NCBI RefSeq assembly: GCF_040438885.1
Contig: NZ_CP159218.1
Coordinates: forward strand, 3,286,001 to 3,350,000
DNA from: Nakamurella sp. A5-74
GTDB taxonomy: Bacteria; Actinomycetota; Actinomycetes; Mycobacteriales; Nakamurellaceae
DNA length: 64,000 nucleotides
Reading direction: 5' to 3'
The notes beneath the pieces are model-generated. The model had not been told where the DNA came from. It searched no databases and was given only the letters and a program-made list of their open reading frames with translations. The translations under genes were made by a program, and so were the position numbers. The first letter of the stretch is position 1. Each line of letters begins with the position of its first letter. Shown one piece after another: positions 56,310-64,000 of the stretch.

Positions 56310-57137
56310 ATGTCAAAGATTCGGCAGCTGACCTGGCAACCTGCCGGTGCGGTGGCGCGCCCGGTCGAGGTGATGACATTCGACCGGCTCCGCAAGCTCA
56401 ACGACGGTAGAACGCAACGGGCCGACTTCCACGTCCTGGCCGTCATCCAAGCCGGGCACGGATCGGTCTCGATCGACTTCTCCAGCTATCTGCTCATTGC
56501 GCGGACCGCGATATGGATCGCGCCTGGCGCCGTGCACCGTTGGGATCAAATGGCCGACGTGGCAGGCCACGTCGTGCTGTTCGTCCCTACCGCCCCGGTC
56601 ACACCCGCCACCCGGAAGCTCGTCGCAGCGCCGGACCTGGTCGCCGGATGGCGCATCCCGGTCGATCAGTGGGAGCTGGTGGCGGCCGCGATGACCCACC
56701 TTCGGCTTGAGGCATCTGCGGCACCGACTGGCCCAACGACCGAACTCCTCGAAATCCTGGTGTCGGCACTCGTGGCTCGGCTCAGGCCGCCGCCAGCCAG
56801 GGCTCGCCCCGAGAACACCATCTTCCGGTTGTTCCGCTGCCACGTCGAGGCCCACTTCCGCGTTCACCACGACGCCGGCTACTACGCCCAGGTCATGGGC
56901 TATGCGCCGCGGACCCTGTCCAGGGCCGTTCAGCAAGCTACCGGCCAGACGGCGAAGACCTACCTCACCGACCGTCTCGTGTTGGAAGCTCAACGGCTGC
57001 TTGCCCACGACCGGCTCACCACCAGCAGATGCGCCTCCGAACTCGGCTTCCTGGACGCCTCCAGCTTTTCGGTGTTCTTCCGCAACGCCACCGGACAACG
57101 CCCCGGCTCATGGCAGACAACCAGTTTCACCCGCTAA
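56310..57137 (+). CDS. AraC-family regulator
   Basis: 275 residues from ATG 56310 (GTG 56304 possible). The N-terminal cupin (VLAVIQAGHGSVSIDFSSYL, WIAPGAVHRWDQ) senses a ligand. The C-terminal double HTH has YYAQVMGYAPRTLSRAVQQA, TGQTAKTYLTDRLVLEAQRL, LGFLDASSFSVFFRNATGQRP. It probably controls the divergent alpha/beta hydrolase. Confidence 0.92.
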   Translation: MSKIRQLTWQPAGAVARPVEVMTFDRLRKLNDGRTQRADFHVLAVIQAGHGSVSIDFSSYLLIARTAIWIAPGAVHRWDQMADVAGHVVLFVPTAPVTPATRKLVAAPDLVAGWRIPVDQWELVAAAMTHLRLEASAAPTGPTTELLEILVSALVARLRPPPARARPENTIFRLFRCHVEAHFRVHHDAGYYAQVMGYAPRTLSRAVQQATGQTAKTYLTDRLVLEAQRLLAHDRLTTSRCASELGFLDASSFSVFFRNATGQRPGSWQTTSFTR

Positions 57138-57363
57138 CCCCCGACCCCTCGGGACCAGATCAGCAGCTATCTTCATCTGCCCTGATGGGGTATCCCCCCG
57201 TCAGAAGTGGTTCGCGGGTTGCGGGGTTGACCCCTGCAGGCGGCGTTTTCTCGGCCTGAGCCGAGCGACGTCCGGCGGCGACCAATGGTGCCGGCCGCGG
57301 AGCATGCCGGATCGACCACTGGCATGCAGCGGTCTATCGGCGCGGTCGGACGGGGGTTCGGTG

Positions 57364-58104
57364 TCAGTTCTGGACGGTGGGCCGGATGGTGATATCGCCG
57401 ATCTCGACGTCGTGGGGCTGCTCGATCGCGAAGGCGACGGCGCGGGCCACGGCATCGGCACCGATACCGATCTCGGCCATCCGGCGCTGGCCCTGCTCCC
57501 GGACGTCCGGATCGTTCACGTGATCAAGGAGCTCGGTACGGACGAAGCCGGGTGAGATCGAGGTGGTGCGCAGGACGCCATCGGTGGACTCCTGACGCAA
57601 CGCCTCCAGCAGCGTGCGGACAGCGTTCTTGGTGCCGGCGTACACCGCCTGCGTCGGCACGATCTTGAGCCCAGAGGTCGAAATGATCGACACCAGATGC
57701 CCGCGGCCCTGACGACGGAAGATCGGCAGCGCCGCGGCGATTCCGTGCAACACACCACGCAGGTTGACATCGATCATCGCGTCCCAACCGTCGACGTCCA
57801 GCTCGTCCACCGGGCCGGTCCTAGCAATTCCAGCGTTGCTGACCAGCACGTCCAGACGCCCGAACTGCTCGACCGCGGCGCCCACCAGCCGGTCGAGATC
57901 CACTCGCCGGGTGACGTCCACCGGTTCGATGGCGACCCGGCCGCCGGCGTCCGCGATCCGGGTTGCCAACCCCTGCAGGCGATCCGTGCGGCGCGCGCCG
58001 AGCACTACCGCCGCGCCGCGGCCGGCGAGTTCCAACGCAATCGCCTCACCGATGCCGCTGCTTGCTCCGGTGATGGCACAGACCTTGCCAGCAACTCCAC
58101 TCAT
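57364..58104 (-). CDS. Short-chain dehydrogenase/reductase (YdfG-like)
   Basis: 246 residues from ATG 58104. AITGASSGIGEAIALELAGR; VLVSNAGIARTGPVD; Ser in IISTSGLKIVP; Tyr/Lys in AVYAGTKNAVR. It ends VEIGDITIRPTVQN, as in the YdfG/clavaldehyde-type classical SDRs. It is divergent from a TetR gene with twin GGACA-N2-TGTCC sites between. Confidence 0.92.
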   Translation of the reverse strand: MSGVAGKVCAITGASSGIGEAIALELAGRGAAVVLGARRTDRLQGLATRIADAGGRVAIEPVDVTRRVDLDRLVGAAVEQFGRLDVLVSNAGIARTGPVDELDVDGWDAMIDVNLRGVLHGIAAALPIFRRQGRGHLVSIISTSGLKIVPTQAVYAGTKNAVRTLLEALRQESTDGVLRTTSISPGFVRTELLDHVNDPDVREQGQRRMAEIGIGADAVARAVAFAIEQPHDVEIGDITIRPTVQN

Positions 58105-58131
58105 GCCACACGCTCCCTCGTCTACACTCGC

Positions 58132-58174
58132 GGACAGTTGTCCGCTACGGCCCGACAGTACTGGACAACTGTCC
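58132..58174. promoter_or_regulatory. Twin TetR operators GGACA-N2-TGTCC
   Basis: GGACAGTTGTCC (58132-58143) and GGACAACTGTCC (58163-58174), 31 bases apart, lie in the gap between the divergent SDR and TetR starts. Both are 12-bp palindromes; the second is 23 bases before the TetR GTG. Confidence 0.8.
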
Positions 58175-58197
58175 ACTTGAGAAGGAAGGACCATCGG

Positions 58198-58755
58198 GTG
58201 ACTCGAGCGCAACGCGCCGACGCCGTCGACAACCGAGATCGCATCGTCGCCGCGGCGCGCAGCGCGCTGGCGCGCTCCAACGGCGCAGCCGACGAGCTCA
58301 AATTGCACCTCGTCGCCAAGGCAGCCGGGGTGGGTCAGGGCACCCTCTACCGGCACTTCCCGACCCGTGAGCACCTGCTTGCCCAGGTCTACCAGCAGGA
58401 GATGCATGAACTGATGGACTCGGCCTCCGCGTTGCTGGCGAAGTTGCCCCCGTTCGAGGCTCTGACGCAGTGGCTGGACCGCATCGTGGACTACGCGCGG
58501 GTCAAGCGCGGCGTGATCGCGGCGATCGAGGCGACTGCTTGGCAGGGTCTGTATGCCGATCACCACGACCGATTCGACCAGGCCCTGGACGACATGCTCG
58601 ATCGCGCAAAAGAATCAGGCGATGTCCGTAGCGACGTCGACGCAACCGATGTGATCCTGCTGCTCGGAGCGCTGACCCGCGTGCCGCCAGCCGAGTGGGA
58701 GGCCCGGTCCAGGAAGGCCGTTGCGGTCATTCTTCAAGGCCTGCGCACCTGGTGA
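58198..58755 (+). CDS. TetR-family regulator
   Basis: 185 residues from GTG 58198 (AAGGAAGGA upstream). HTH: RIVAAARSALARSNGAADEL, KLHLVAKAAGVGQGTLYRHF, PTREHLLAQVY. It likely represses the divergent SDR and itself through the GGACA-N2-TGTCC pair. Confidence 0.92.
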   Translation: MTRAQRADAVDNRDRIVAAARSALARSNGAADELKLHLVAKAAGVGQGTLYRHFPTREHLLAQVYQQEMHELMDSASALLAKLPPFEALTQWLDRIVDYARVKRGVIAAIEATAWQGLYADHHDRFDQALDDMLDRAKESGDVRSDVDATDVILLLGALTRVPPAEWEARSRKAVAVILQGLRTW

Positions 58756-58861
58756 TCACGCGAGAACCGCGCGTTGGAGATTCTCCTGCACTCTGTCCGA
58801 TAACTGAAGAATAATTCGAGAACAAGTTGTAAACCTGCCCGATACGAAGCTTGGGTTAATT

Positions 58862-59163
58862 TTCAAGCTGCTGCCCTACAAACCCGAGCTGCGCGAGGTG
58901 TGTTCGCCGCCAACGAGATGCGCGACAGCGCCGCCCGCTACAACGGCGCGTTGCAGGCGGCGTACTTTATCATCGCCATCCGAGCTGTCGGGCTCGCGGC
59001 CGGCCCCATGATCGGCTTCGACGACGCCGCCGTTGACTCCGAGTTTTTCCCCGACACCACGTGGCGTTCGCATCTCGTGGTCAACATTGGCACCCCCGGT
59101 CCCGGCGCCTGGTTCGATCGCCTACCTCGCCTCAGCTACGACGACGCCGTCCACCACGCGTAG
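58862..59163 (+). pseudogene. Nitroreductase (RutE-like) 3' fragment
   Basis: FKLLPYKPELRE, then two extra bases (GTGTG) shift the frame; VFAANEMRDSAARYNGALQA, AVGLAAGPMIGFDDAAVDSE, SHLVVNIGTPGPGAWFDRLP, RLSYDDAVHHA. This is the C-terminal half of a malonic-semialdehyde-reductase-like nitroreductase. The FMN-binding N-terminus is missing. Confidence 0.8.
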
Positions 59164-59259
59164 GAGCCCGCGACCAGTCGATCAATCAAAGACGACGCCA
59201 GCATCGCAGGAGTCCTGACAAAGATCACAACAACCGGCCGCCGAGATCATGGGAACGCC

Positions 59260-59400
59260 GCTCCGAGCACCATCGGGGGACATTGGCACGCCTGTGGACC
59301 TCCGCCGGGCACGAGGTGACCGCACTGGGGCATCACGGTGGGGACGCCGCCGACGCCGACGTCGTGCTGCTCGCCGTACCTGGGTGCCCGGTGACGGATC
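59260..59400 (+). pseudogene. Fragment of an F420-reductase-like NAD(P)-binding gene
   Basis: LARLWTSAGHEVTALGHHGG then DAADADVVLLAVPG closely parallels residues 15-50 of the intact gene at 60024. Only the N-terminal third remains. Its 3' end is overlapped antisense by the tail of the MarR gene. Confidence 0.75.
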
Positions 59401-59890
59401 GTCTACGGAAGGACCCTGCGGCCTCGATTTCGCCAAGCAGTGTGAGCCGGTCGCGGACTTTGTCGGCGATGGCGGTCAGTGTCGCCAGCTCCCCGGGGGT
59501 GAGCTGATCGATGACCGCTGAGCGGACGTCGGCGACATGTTGCGGGGCAGCCGCTTCGATCAGTTCGCTACCTCGCGAAGTCATGCAGACCACCGCGCCC
59601 CGCCGGTCCTCCAGGCATCGCACGCGCGAGACCAGGCCCCGAGTCTGCATCCGGCCCAGGTGCTGCGACAGCCGACCCTTGTCCCAGCGCAGCAGATGGG
59701 AGAGCTCGAACGGGCGCAACCGACCTTGGGCTGCTTCCGAGAGATGGGCCAAAACCTGGAAGTCGGCGTGCGACAGGTCGCATCGATTGCGCAGCTGCCG
59801 ATCGATGAACTCCCCGAGGCCCTCCTGCATGGCCATCAGGCTGCGCCAGGCCCGCTGTTCCCGATCGTCGAGCCACCTCATTTCGGTCAT
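59333..59890 (-). CDS. MarR-family regulator with extended C-terminus
   Basis: 185 residues from ATG 59890. The winged HTH is intact: FQVLAHLSEAAQGRLRPFEL, SHLLRWDKGRLSQHLGRMQT, GLVSRVRCLEDRRGAVVCMT. Homologues end near LGEIE (about residue 157). Here about 28 more residues (FRRRSVTGHPGTASSTTSAS...) run antisense through a decayed gene fragment, so the native stop was probably lost. It is divergent from the F420-reductase-like gene. Confidence 0.85.
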   Translation of the reverse strand: MTEMRWLDDREQRAWRSLMAMQEGLGEFIDRQLRNRCDLSHADFQVLAHLSEAAQGRLRPFELSHLLRWDKGRLSQHLGRMQTRGLVSRVRCLEDRRGAVVCMTSRGSELIEAAAPQHVADVRSAVIDQLTPGELATLTAIADKVRDRLTLLGEIEAAGSFRRRSVTGHPGTASSTTSASAASPP

Positions 59891-59942
59891 GGATGTCAAT
59901 CTAGCCAGCGTTTGGTTGAGGTGTGACCAAGATGGGCGTAGC

Positions 59943-59961
59943 GTTTAGTTCACACGTAAAC
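59943..59961. promoter_or_regulatory. Possible MarR operator
   Basis: GTTTA-N9-TAAAC inverted repeat between the divergent MarR gene and the reductase-like gene at 60024. Short arms; a candidate site only. Confidence 0.4.
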
Positions 59962-60023
59962 CATCGGGCCCGGCAATACGGCGTCGGCGCCGTATCCGCA
60001 ACCATCGACCGAAGGAGACCGAG

Positions 60024-60569
60024 ATGAAGATTGTGACCATAGGGCGAGGGACGATCGGTGGGGGCCTGGCCAAGCTCTGGCGGACGGCGGGCCACCAGGT
60101 TGATGAGCTCGGCCGGGACAGTGGGGATGTCTCCGCTGCCGACGTCGTGCTGATCGCGGTGCCCGGCGCGAAGATCTCGTCGGCGCTGAGCGCGGTGACC
60201 GGCCTGGAGGGAAAGATCGCGATCGACGCGACGAACATCCTGCCCGAGCGTCATGGCAGCTTCCCGTCCTACGCCCAGGAGGTGAAGTCCTTCACCCGCG
60301 CCCCCGTCGCCAAGAGCTTCAACATGAATTTTGGGGGGCTTTTCGACAAGGTGCGCGAACAAAGGGTGCGACCGAGCAACTGCTACGTCGCCGACGAGGG
60401 CGCCCGTGAGATTACCGAGCAGCTCATCCGGGACGCCGGCTACGACCCGGTGCACGTCGGTGATCTGTCCCGGGCCCGCGACCTGGAGGACGCCGCCGCC
60501 CGGCTGCTCATGGGCGTTCAGCCGGTCGGTGGGGTGTTCTACCGGTTCGCTGTGCCCGGAGAGCTCTGA
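60024..60569 (+). CDS. F420-dependent NADP reductase-like NAD(P)-binding protein
   Basis: 181 residues. MKIVTIGRGTIGGGLAKLWR, ADVVLIAVPGAKISSAL, IAIDATNILPERHGS, VAKSFNMNFGGLF. It has the F420_oxidored/ProC-like Rossmann fold but lacks much of the C-terminal domain of full NADP:F420 reductase. It may use NADPH or F420H2. It starts an operon with the following MDR; the host makes F420. Confidence 0.85.
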   Translation: MKIVTIGRGTIGGGLAKLWRTAGHQVDELGRDSGDVSAADVVLIAVPGAKISSALSAVTGLEGKIAIDATNILPERHGSFPSYAQEVKSFTRAPVAKSFNMNFGGLFDKVREQRVRPSNCYVADEGAREITEQLIRDAGYDPVHVGDLSRARDLEDAAARLLMGVQPVGGVFYRFAVPGEL

Positions 60570-60627
60570 GCAGACACGGGCTGATACCCCAATGTTTTCA
60601 AACAACCGGTAGATGAGGAAGCAATCA

Positions 60628-61584
60628 ATGAAAGCCGCAATCGTTTCAGGTCCGAATCAGACACCGATATACGGTGAGTTCGACGAACCCAAACCGCAAG
60701 ATGGGGCGACGGTCATCCACGTGGCGGCCTCCGCGCTGTCCAACGCCACCCGGGCGCGGGCGGCGGGCACGCACTACTCGATGACCGGCGGGTTCCCCCT
60801 GGTACCCGGCCTGGACGGCGTCGGTCGGACCGGGAGCGGCGCTCGCGTCGCGTTCCTGCTGCCGGAAGCACCCTTCGGTGGCATGGCCGAGAAGACGCTG
60901 GTACGGGACGCGCTGTGCCTACCGGTTCCGGACGGGGTCAGCGACGTGCTCGCCGCGGCGATCCTCAACCCGGGTCAGTCGCCGATCGGTGCGCTCCGCA
61001 CCCGCGCGGGGCTACAACGCGGCGAAACCGTCCTTATCAACGGTGCGACCGGCACCACCGGGCAGGTCGCCGTCCAGATCGCCAAACACCTCGGCGCCGC
61101 CCGGGTGATCGTCACCGGCCGCAGCTCCGAGGCACTGGCTAGGCTCATCGAGCTGGGCGCCGATACCACCATCGACCTCACCGCCGATCCCGAAGACGTC
61201 CAGGACGCGCTGGCAGCGCGTTTCGCCGACGGCGGCATCGACATCGTTTTAGACTACCTTTCCGGCCCACCCACCCAGACCGTGCTGGCCGCTATCGCCA
61301 GTGGTCACAAAGCGGCCAAACCGGTCCGCTACGTCATCGCCGGCACCTCGGCGGGCGCGGCGACCAACGTGCCGACCAGCGTGCTGGGCTCCGCCTCCGT
61401 CGTCCTCATGGGCGCCGGGATCAGCGCAGTGCGGGTCCCGGAGATCCTGCAGGCTTCCGCCGAGGCTCTGCAGATCGCCGACTCCGCGAACCTGCAGATC
61501 GAGGTCATCCAGGTACCGCTGGCCCGGGTCGAGCAGGCCTGGGTCTCCGACTACGGCCGCAGCCGCGTCGTGTTCACCACCTGA
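60628..61584 (+). CDS. Zinc-free MDR/quinone oxidoreductase
   Basis: 318 residues from ATG 60628. MKAAIVSGPNQTPIYGEFDE, VAASALSNATRARAAGTHYS, cofactor loop LINGATGTTGQVAVQIAKHL (GxTGxxG variant), SSEALARLIELGADTTIDL. No zinc Cys cluster. It probably reduces a quinone or enone. It follows the reductase-like gene under the MarR gene. Confidence 0.9.
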   Translation: MKAAIVSGPNQTPIYGEFDEPKPQDGATVIHVAASALSNATRARAAGTHYSMTGGFPLVPGLDGVGRTGSGARVAFLLPEAPFGGMAEKTLVRDALCLPVPDGVSDVLAAAILNPGQSPIGALRTRAGLQRGETVLINGATGTTGQVAVQIAKHLGAARVIVTGRSSEALARLIELGADTTIDLTADPEDVQDALAARFADGGIDIVLDYLSGPPTQTVLAAIASGHKAAKPVRYVIAGTSAGAATNVPTSVLGSASVVLMGAGISAVRVPEILQASAEALQIADSANLQIEVIQVPLARVEQAWVSDYGRSRVVFTT

Positions 61585-62023
61585 GAATGTGAAGTTGCAC
61601 GGTAAGTGGTTCTGGCTCAAGTTGCGGCCGCCCCGGGCATCCCCTGCCCAGTAGCAACGAACAGCCGCACCCACGCTGGGCCCACACCTAGCAGCGCGCC
61701 TCCGACCGTGAATACCGCCGGACGGCGATCGAGTATCCGGTAGATGCGAAGACCCTTCGTGGCTCTTCGCAGTTGACGGTGTAGGGGTGGGCGCGTCGGT
61801 CGCCAGTTGAGGGTCGAGGTCTTCCGATGATGGAGGTTCCTACGCCGCCCATTCGGAAGACCTCGACGTGTCTGACGCCACTTCTGTGGCCCTGACCTCG
61901 ATAGCTTCTGTCTGCTGGACCACGCGGTGCTGCGGCACACCCCACGATAGCTAGCGGCCGAGGATCGATCTTGTCTTCGCGGTTCATCGACGAATGCTTA
62001 GCGGGCCTTACTATTGTCGGAGA
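61585..62023. other. Intergenic with remnant-like features
   Basis: No gene. It contains the long hairpin 61814-61866 and plus-strand scraps after it (SDATSVALTSIASVCW) that could be an IS remnant. No terminal repeats were matched. Confidence 0.4.
61814..61866. repeat. Perfect 14-bp inverted repeat
   Basis: TCGAGGTCTTCCGA (61814-61827) and its complement (61853-61866) flank 25 bases. It is stable as a hairpin. Possibly part of an insertion-sequence end or a transcription stop after the MDR gene. Confidence 0.75.
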
Positions 62024-62869
62024 TCAGGCGAACGCGGTTGTGTGGTTCTGGACCCAGGTGCGGAACGATCGCGGTGCGTTGCCGGTGAGGTTGGAGACGT
62101 CGTCGGTGAGAATGCCGGCGCGGCTCAGCTTGAAAAGTTCGTCGAGGTTTTGCCGGGCAGCAGCCATTTGCGGAGCCGTCCCCCTCTGAATGCTGCGCTG
62201 AGCTTCTTCTTCGGGCGTCGAGGCGACAAATTCCAGTGGCCGGTCGAGAACTTCGGACAGGATTGCGGTCTGCTCACTGGGGGACAGGGCCTCGGGCCCG
62301 GTGACGAAGTAGCCGTGGCCGACATGGCCAGGCTGGGTGAGCGCGACGGCCGCAACGGCCGCGACGTCGTAAGGGTCGACAACGCCGATCTTTCCCGGCT
62401 CGGTGCTGTCGATGACCTGCCCGGACTCGCGGATCGTGGGAGCCCACCACTGCGCGTTGGACATGAGTCCGTTGGCGTACACATAGGTGACGTCGAGATC
62501 GGAGGCGCGGAACACGTCGTCCCGGGCGGTGATGAACGCCCCGATCGTGGGCGCGGGGTGCAGTCGCGTTCCGACCGAGGACAGCACAACGACCCGCTTT
62601 ACGCCCACGGAGCGGACGCCGTCGATGAATGCTTGCGCCTGTGCGGGTATGGGAGCGAGTTGCATGAAGAACACCCCGTCGACACCGTCCGCGGCCGCGG
62701 CCAGACTTGCTGGGTCCTCGAGGCTGCCGACGGCGATCGAGACGCCCGGGGGCAGCACCGCTGCGCGGGATGCGTCGCGGACCAGTGCGCGCACTTTCTG
62801 TCCTTGGTCCAGGAGGTGCTCGACCAGCTCACCTCCGACGTTGCCTGTAGCGCCGATTACGAGATACAT
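62024..62869 (-). CDS. NmrA-family NAD(P)-binding protein
   Basis: 281 residues. MYLVIGATGNVGGELVEHLL; VRALVRDASRAAVLPPGVSI; GVDGVFFMQLAP; VVVLSSVGTRLHPAPTIGAF; VVDPYDVAAVAAVALTQPGH. Typical atypical-SDR (NmrA/QOR2-like) protein of about 280 residues. May act as quinone reductase or redox-dependent regulator. It precedes an SDR on the same strand region under the XRE gene's neighbourhood. Confidence 0.9.
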   Translation of the reverse strand: MYLVIGATGNVGGELVEHLLDQGQKVRALVRDASRAAVLPPGVSIAVGSLEDPASLAAAADGVDGVFFMQLAPIPAQAQAFIDGVRSVGVKRVVVLSSVGTRLHPAPTIGAFITARDDVFRASDLDVTYVYANGLMSNAQWWAPTIRESGQVIDSTEPGKIGVVDPYDVAAVAAVALTQPGHVGHGYFVTGPEALSPSEQTAILSEVLDRPLEFVASTPEEEAQRSIQRGTAPQMAAARQNLDELFKLSRAGILTDDVSNLTGNAPRSFRTWVQNHTTAFA

Positions 62870-62937
62870 GGTTGTTCCTTTCGTTGGGGTTACTGCGCTT
62901 ATTGGGGTTGCTACCTCGGTGAGATTGTTGAAGCGAG

Positions 62938-63654
62938 TTACCAGGGCAGTTCGCCGTCGCGGTCTCGGTAGGTGCCGCTCGGGCCGCCTTCGTCTGCGAA
63001 GGCAAAGGTGATGATGGCGTCGGTGCCGTCTTGGACGGAGTGGCCGCGCTGTCCGCTGAGGTCCGTGGCGGTCATGCCGGGGTCGGCGATGTTGATGCGG
63101 ATGTGGGGGAGCAGCCGCGCGTACCGGACGGTGAGCATGTTGATGGCGGCCTTGGAGGCCGCGTAGAGCGGCGTGCCGGCGGTCGCTTCGATCCGGTCTA
63201 GATCATGGAAAAGGCCGAAGGAACCGATTCCGCTGCTGACGTTAACGATCCGCGGATCCGGGGACGTCTCGAGCAGGGGCAGGAAAGCGTGCATGACGCG
63301 GACGTATCCTGCGACGTTGGTCAGGAGCACTTCTGAGATGTCTGCGGCGGTGTAGTCGTGGACGTCGCGCAGCGGCCCGGTGATGCCGGCGTTGTTGACG
63401 AGCAGGTCGAGGTGTCCTTCCGCCAGCTGCACGAGGTCAGCGACGTGGGCGACGGACTCGTCGCTTCCGACGTCGAGCACAATCGGTGTCGCACCGACTT
63501 CGGCGGCGGCTGCTCGGCCTCGTTCCTGGTCCCGTGCGGCCAAGTAGACCCGATACCCGCCGTCGACGAGGCGACGAACAGTTTCCAAGCCGACGCCCTT
63601 GTTCGCACCGGTCACCAACGCGATCCGCGGTGTCCCTGCAAATTGCTGTGTCAT
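62938..63654 (-). CDS. Short-chain dehydrogenase/reductase
   Basis: 238 residues from ATG 63654. ALVTGANKGVGLETVRRLVD; LDLLVNNAGITGPL; Ser in IVNVSSGIGSFG; Tyr/Lys in PLYAASKAAINML. It fits the carbonyl reductase-like SDR group. It is divergent from the XRE/MmyB gene at 63740, which likely controls it. Confidence 0.92.
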   Translation of the reverse strand: MTQQFAGTPRIALVTGANKGVGLETVRRLVDGGYRVYLAARDQERGRAAAAEVGATPIVLDVGSDESVAHVADLVQLAEGHLDLLVNNAGITGPLRDVHDYTAADISEVLLTNVAGYVRVMHAFLPLLETSPDPRIVNVSSGIGSFGLFHDLDRIEATAGTPLYAASKAAINMLTVRYARLLPHIRINIADPGMTATDLSGQRGHSVQDGTDAIITFAFADEGGPSGTYRDRDGELPW

Positions 63655-63739
63655 GAGACAAGTTTCGCTGGGCGCGAAGGAATCGGCGTGGCCCAATCTG
63701 TCCCACCCTGGCCGCGCTAAAACTGGCGACAATAATGGC

Positions 63740-64000
63740 ATGAGCGAATCTTCGGAACTGGGTGCGATGCTGCGAGCATGGCGGGGGCGCATCCAACCGC
63801 ACGATGTCGGCTCCCCCTTCGGACGCGGGTCGGACAAGACACCAGGACTTCGACGTGAGGAAGTGGCGTGGCTCGCCGGGGTATCGGCGGACTACGTGAA
63901 GCGCCTGGAGCAGGGGCGATCCCACCCGAGCCGTAGCGTCATCCGCGCACTCGCCCGTGCCCTGCGCCTCTCGGACGCGGAATACGAGCTGGCCTGTCGT
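63740..64000 (+). CDS. XRE-family regulator, 3' end outside window
   Basis: 87 codons present. MSESSELGAMLRAWRGRIQP; LRREEVAWLAGVSADYVKRL; EQGRSHPSRSVIRALARALR. The same HTH type as the MmyB-like regulator at 38619. The ligand domain would lie beyond the window edge. Divergent from an SDR, repeating the XRE-SDR pairing seen at 38.6-40.4 kb. Confidence 0.88.
   Translation, partial: MSESSELGAMLRAWRGRIQPHDVGSPFGRGSDKTPGLRREEVAWLAGVSADYVKRLEQGRSHPSRSVIRALARALRLSDAEYELACR

Noticed and set aside
59333-59400. Novel C-terminal domain on the MarR protein
   Set aside because: The extra residues are simply the antisense reading of a decayed reductase fragment.

Overview
The window is a high-GC, gene-dense actinobacterial chromosome segment. 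The evidence is mIHF, WhiB, a Trm112-like zinc-ribbon protein, coenzyme F420 genes (cofD/fbiA and cofE/fbiB), a helicase-defective PriA and frequent GTG starts with 1-4 base stop/start overlaps. Two blocks have the same gene order as in mycobacteria: mihF-gmk-rpoZ-coaBC-metK-priA, and manA/SIS-like protein/Trm112/phosphomannomutase/DUF3499/zincin-like/whiB/M50/cofD/cofE. A Nakamurella- or Frankia-side actinomycete is plausible, but the genus cannot be fixed from the sequence alone.

Region by region: 0.2-4 kb holds an SDR with a Cys4 cluster, a GNAT acetyltransferase and an M20 peptidase. 4-10.8 kb (minus strand) is the core block priA, metK, coaBC, rpoZ, gmk, mihF, with a 90-bp tandem repeat and a large inverted repeat between priA and metK. 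11-14.2 kb has a stand-alone biotin carboxylase, a 32-bp tandem repeat and an APC amino-acid permease. 14.5-20.7 kb is mannose metabolism and WhiB, and 20.9-24.6 kb is an M50 protease, cofD, cofE and a NUDIX hydrolase. 24.9-26.4 kb is a twice-frameshifted glycosyltransferase.

26.7-28.8 kb is a compact zinc island and the most interesting part of the window. Two divergent operons of cysteine-poor ribosomal protein paralogues (L28-S14 and L33-S18) flank a 17-bp palindrome that looks like a Zur box. Next to them is an operon of a zinc-type SmtB/ArsR repressor and a small protein with a His-rich N-terminus and a 27-residue Cys-rich unit repeated twice (20 Cys in 111 residues). A 22-bp palindrome lies inside that operon's promoter. 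The layout suggests low-zinc and high-zinc responses placed side by side, with an apparently new metallothionein architecture as effector.

From about 29.5 kb to the end the window is accessory DNA. It contains an intact IS4-type element with a 10-bp target duplication, an intact IS630-type element at a TA, IS1380 and IS701 remnants, and many decayed genes (GNAT, enoyl-CoA hydratase, UGT-type glycosyltransferase, aldo/keto reductase, TetR, nitroreductase and CMD fragments). Between them sit functional-looking redox modules: short-chain and medium-chain dehydrogenases, NmrA-like proteins, a SnoaL-like protein, a metallo-beta-lactamase-fold hydrolase and an alpha/beta hydrolase, each next to its own regulator (TetR, XRE, LysR, MarR, AraC). 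Several modules carry clear palindromic operators. The pattern resembles repeatedly acquired and eroded detoxification cassettes.
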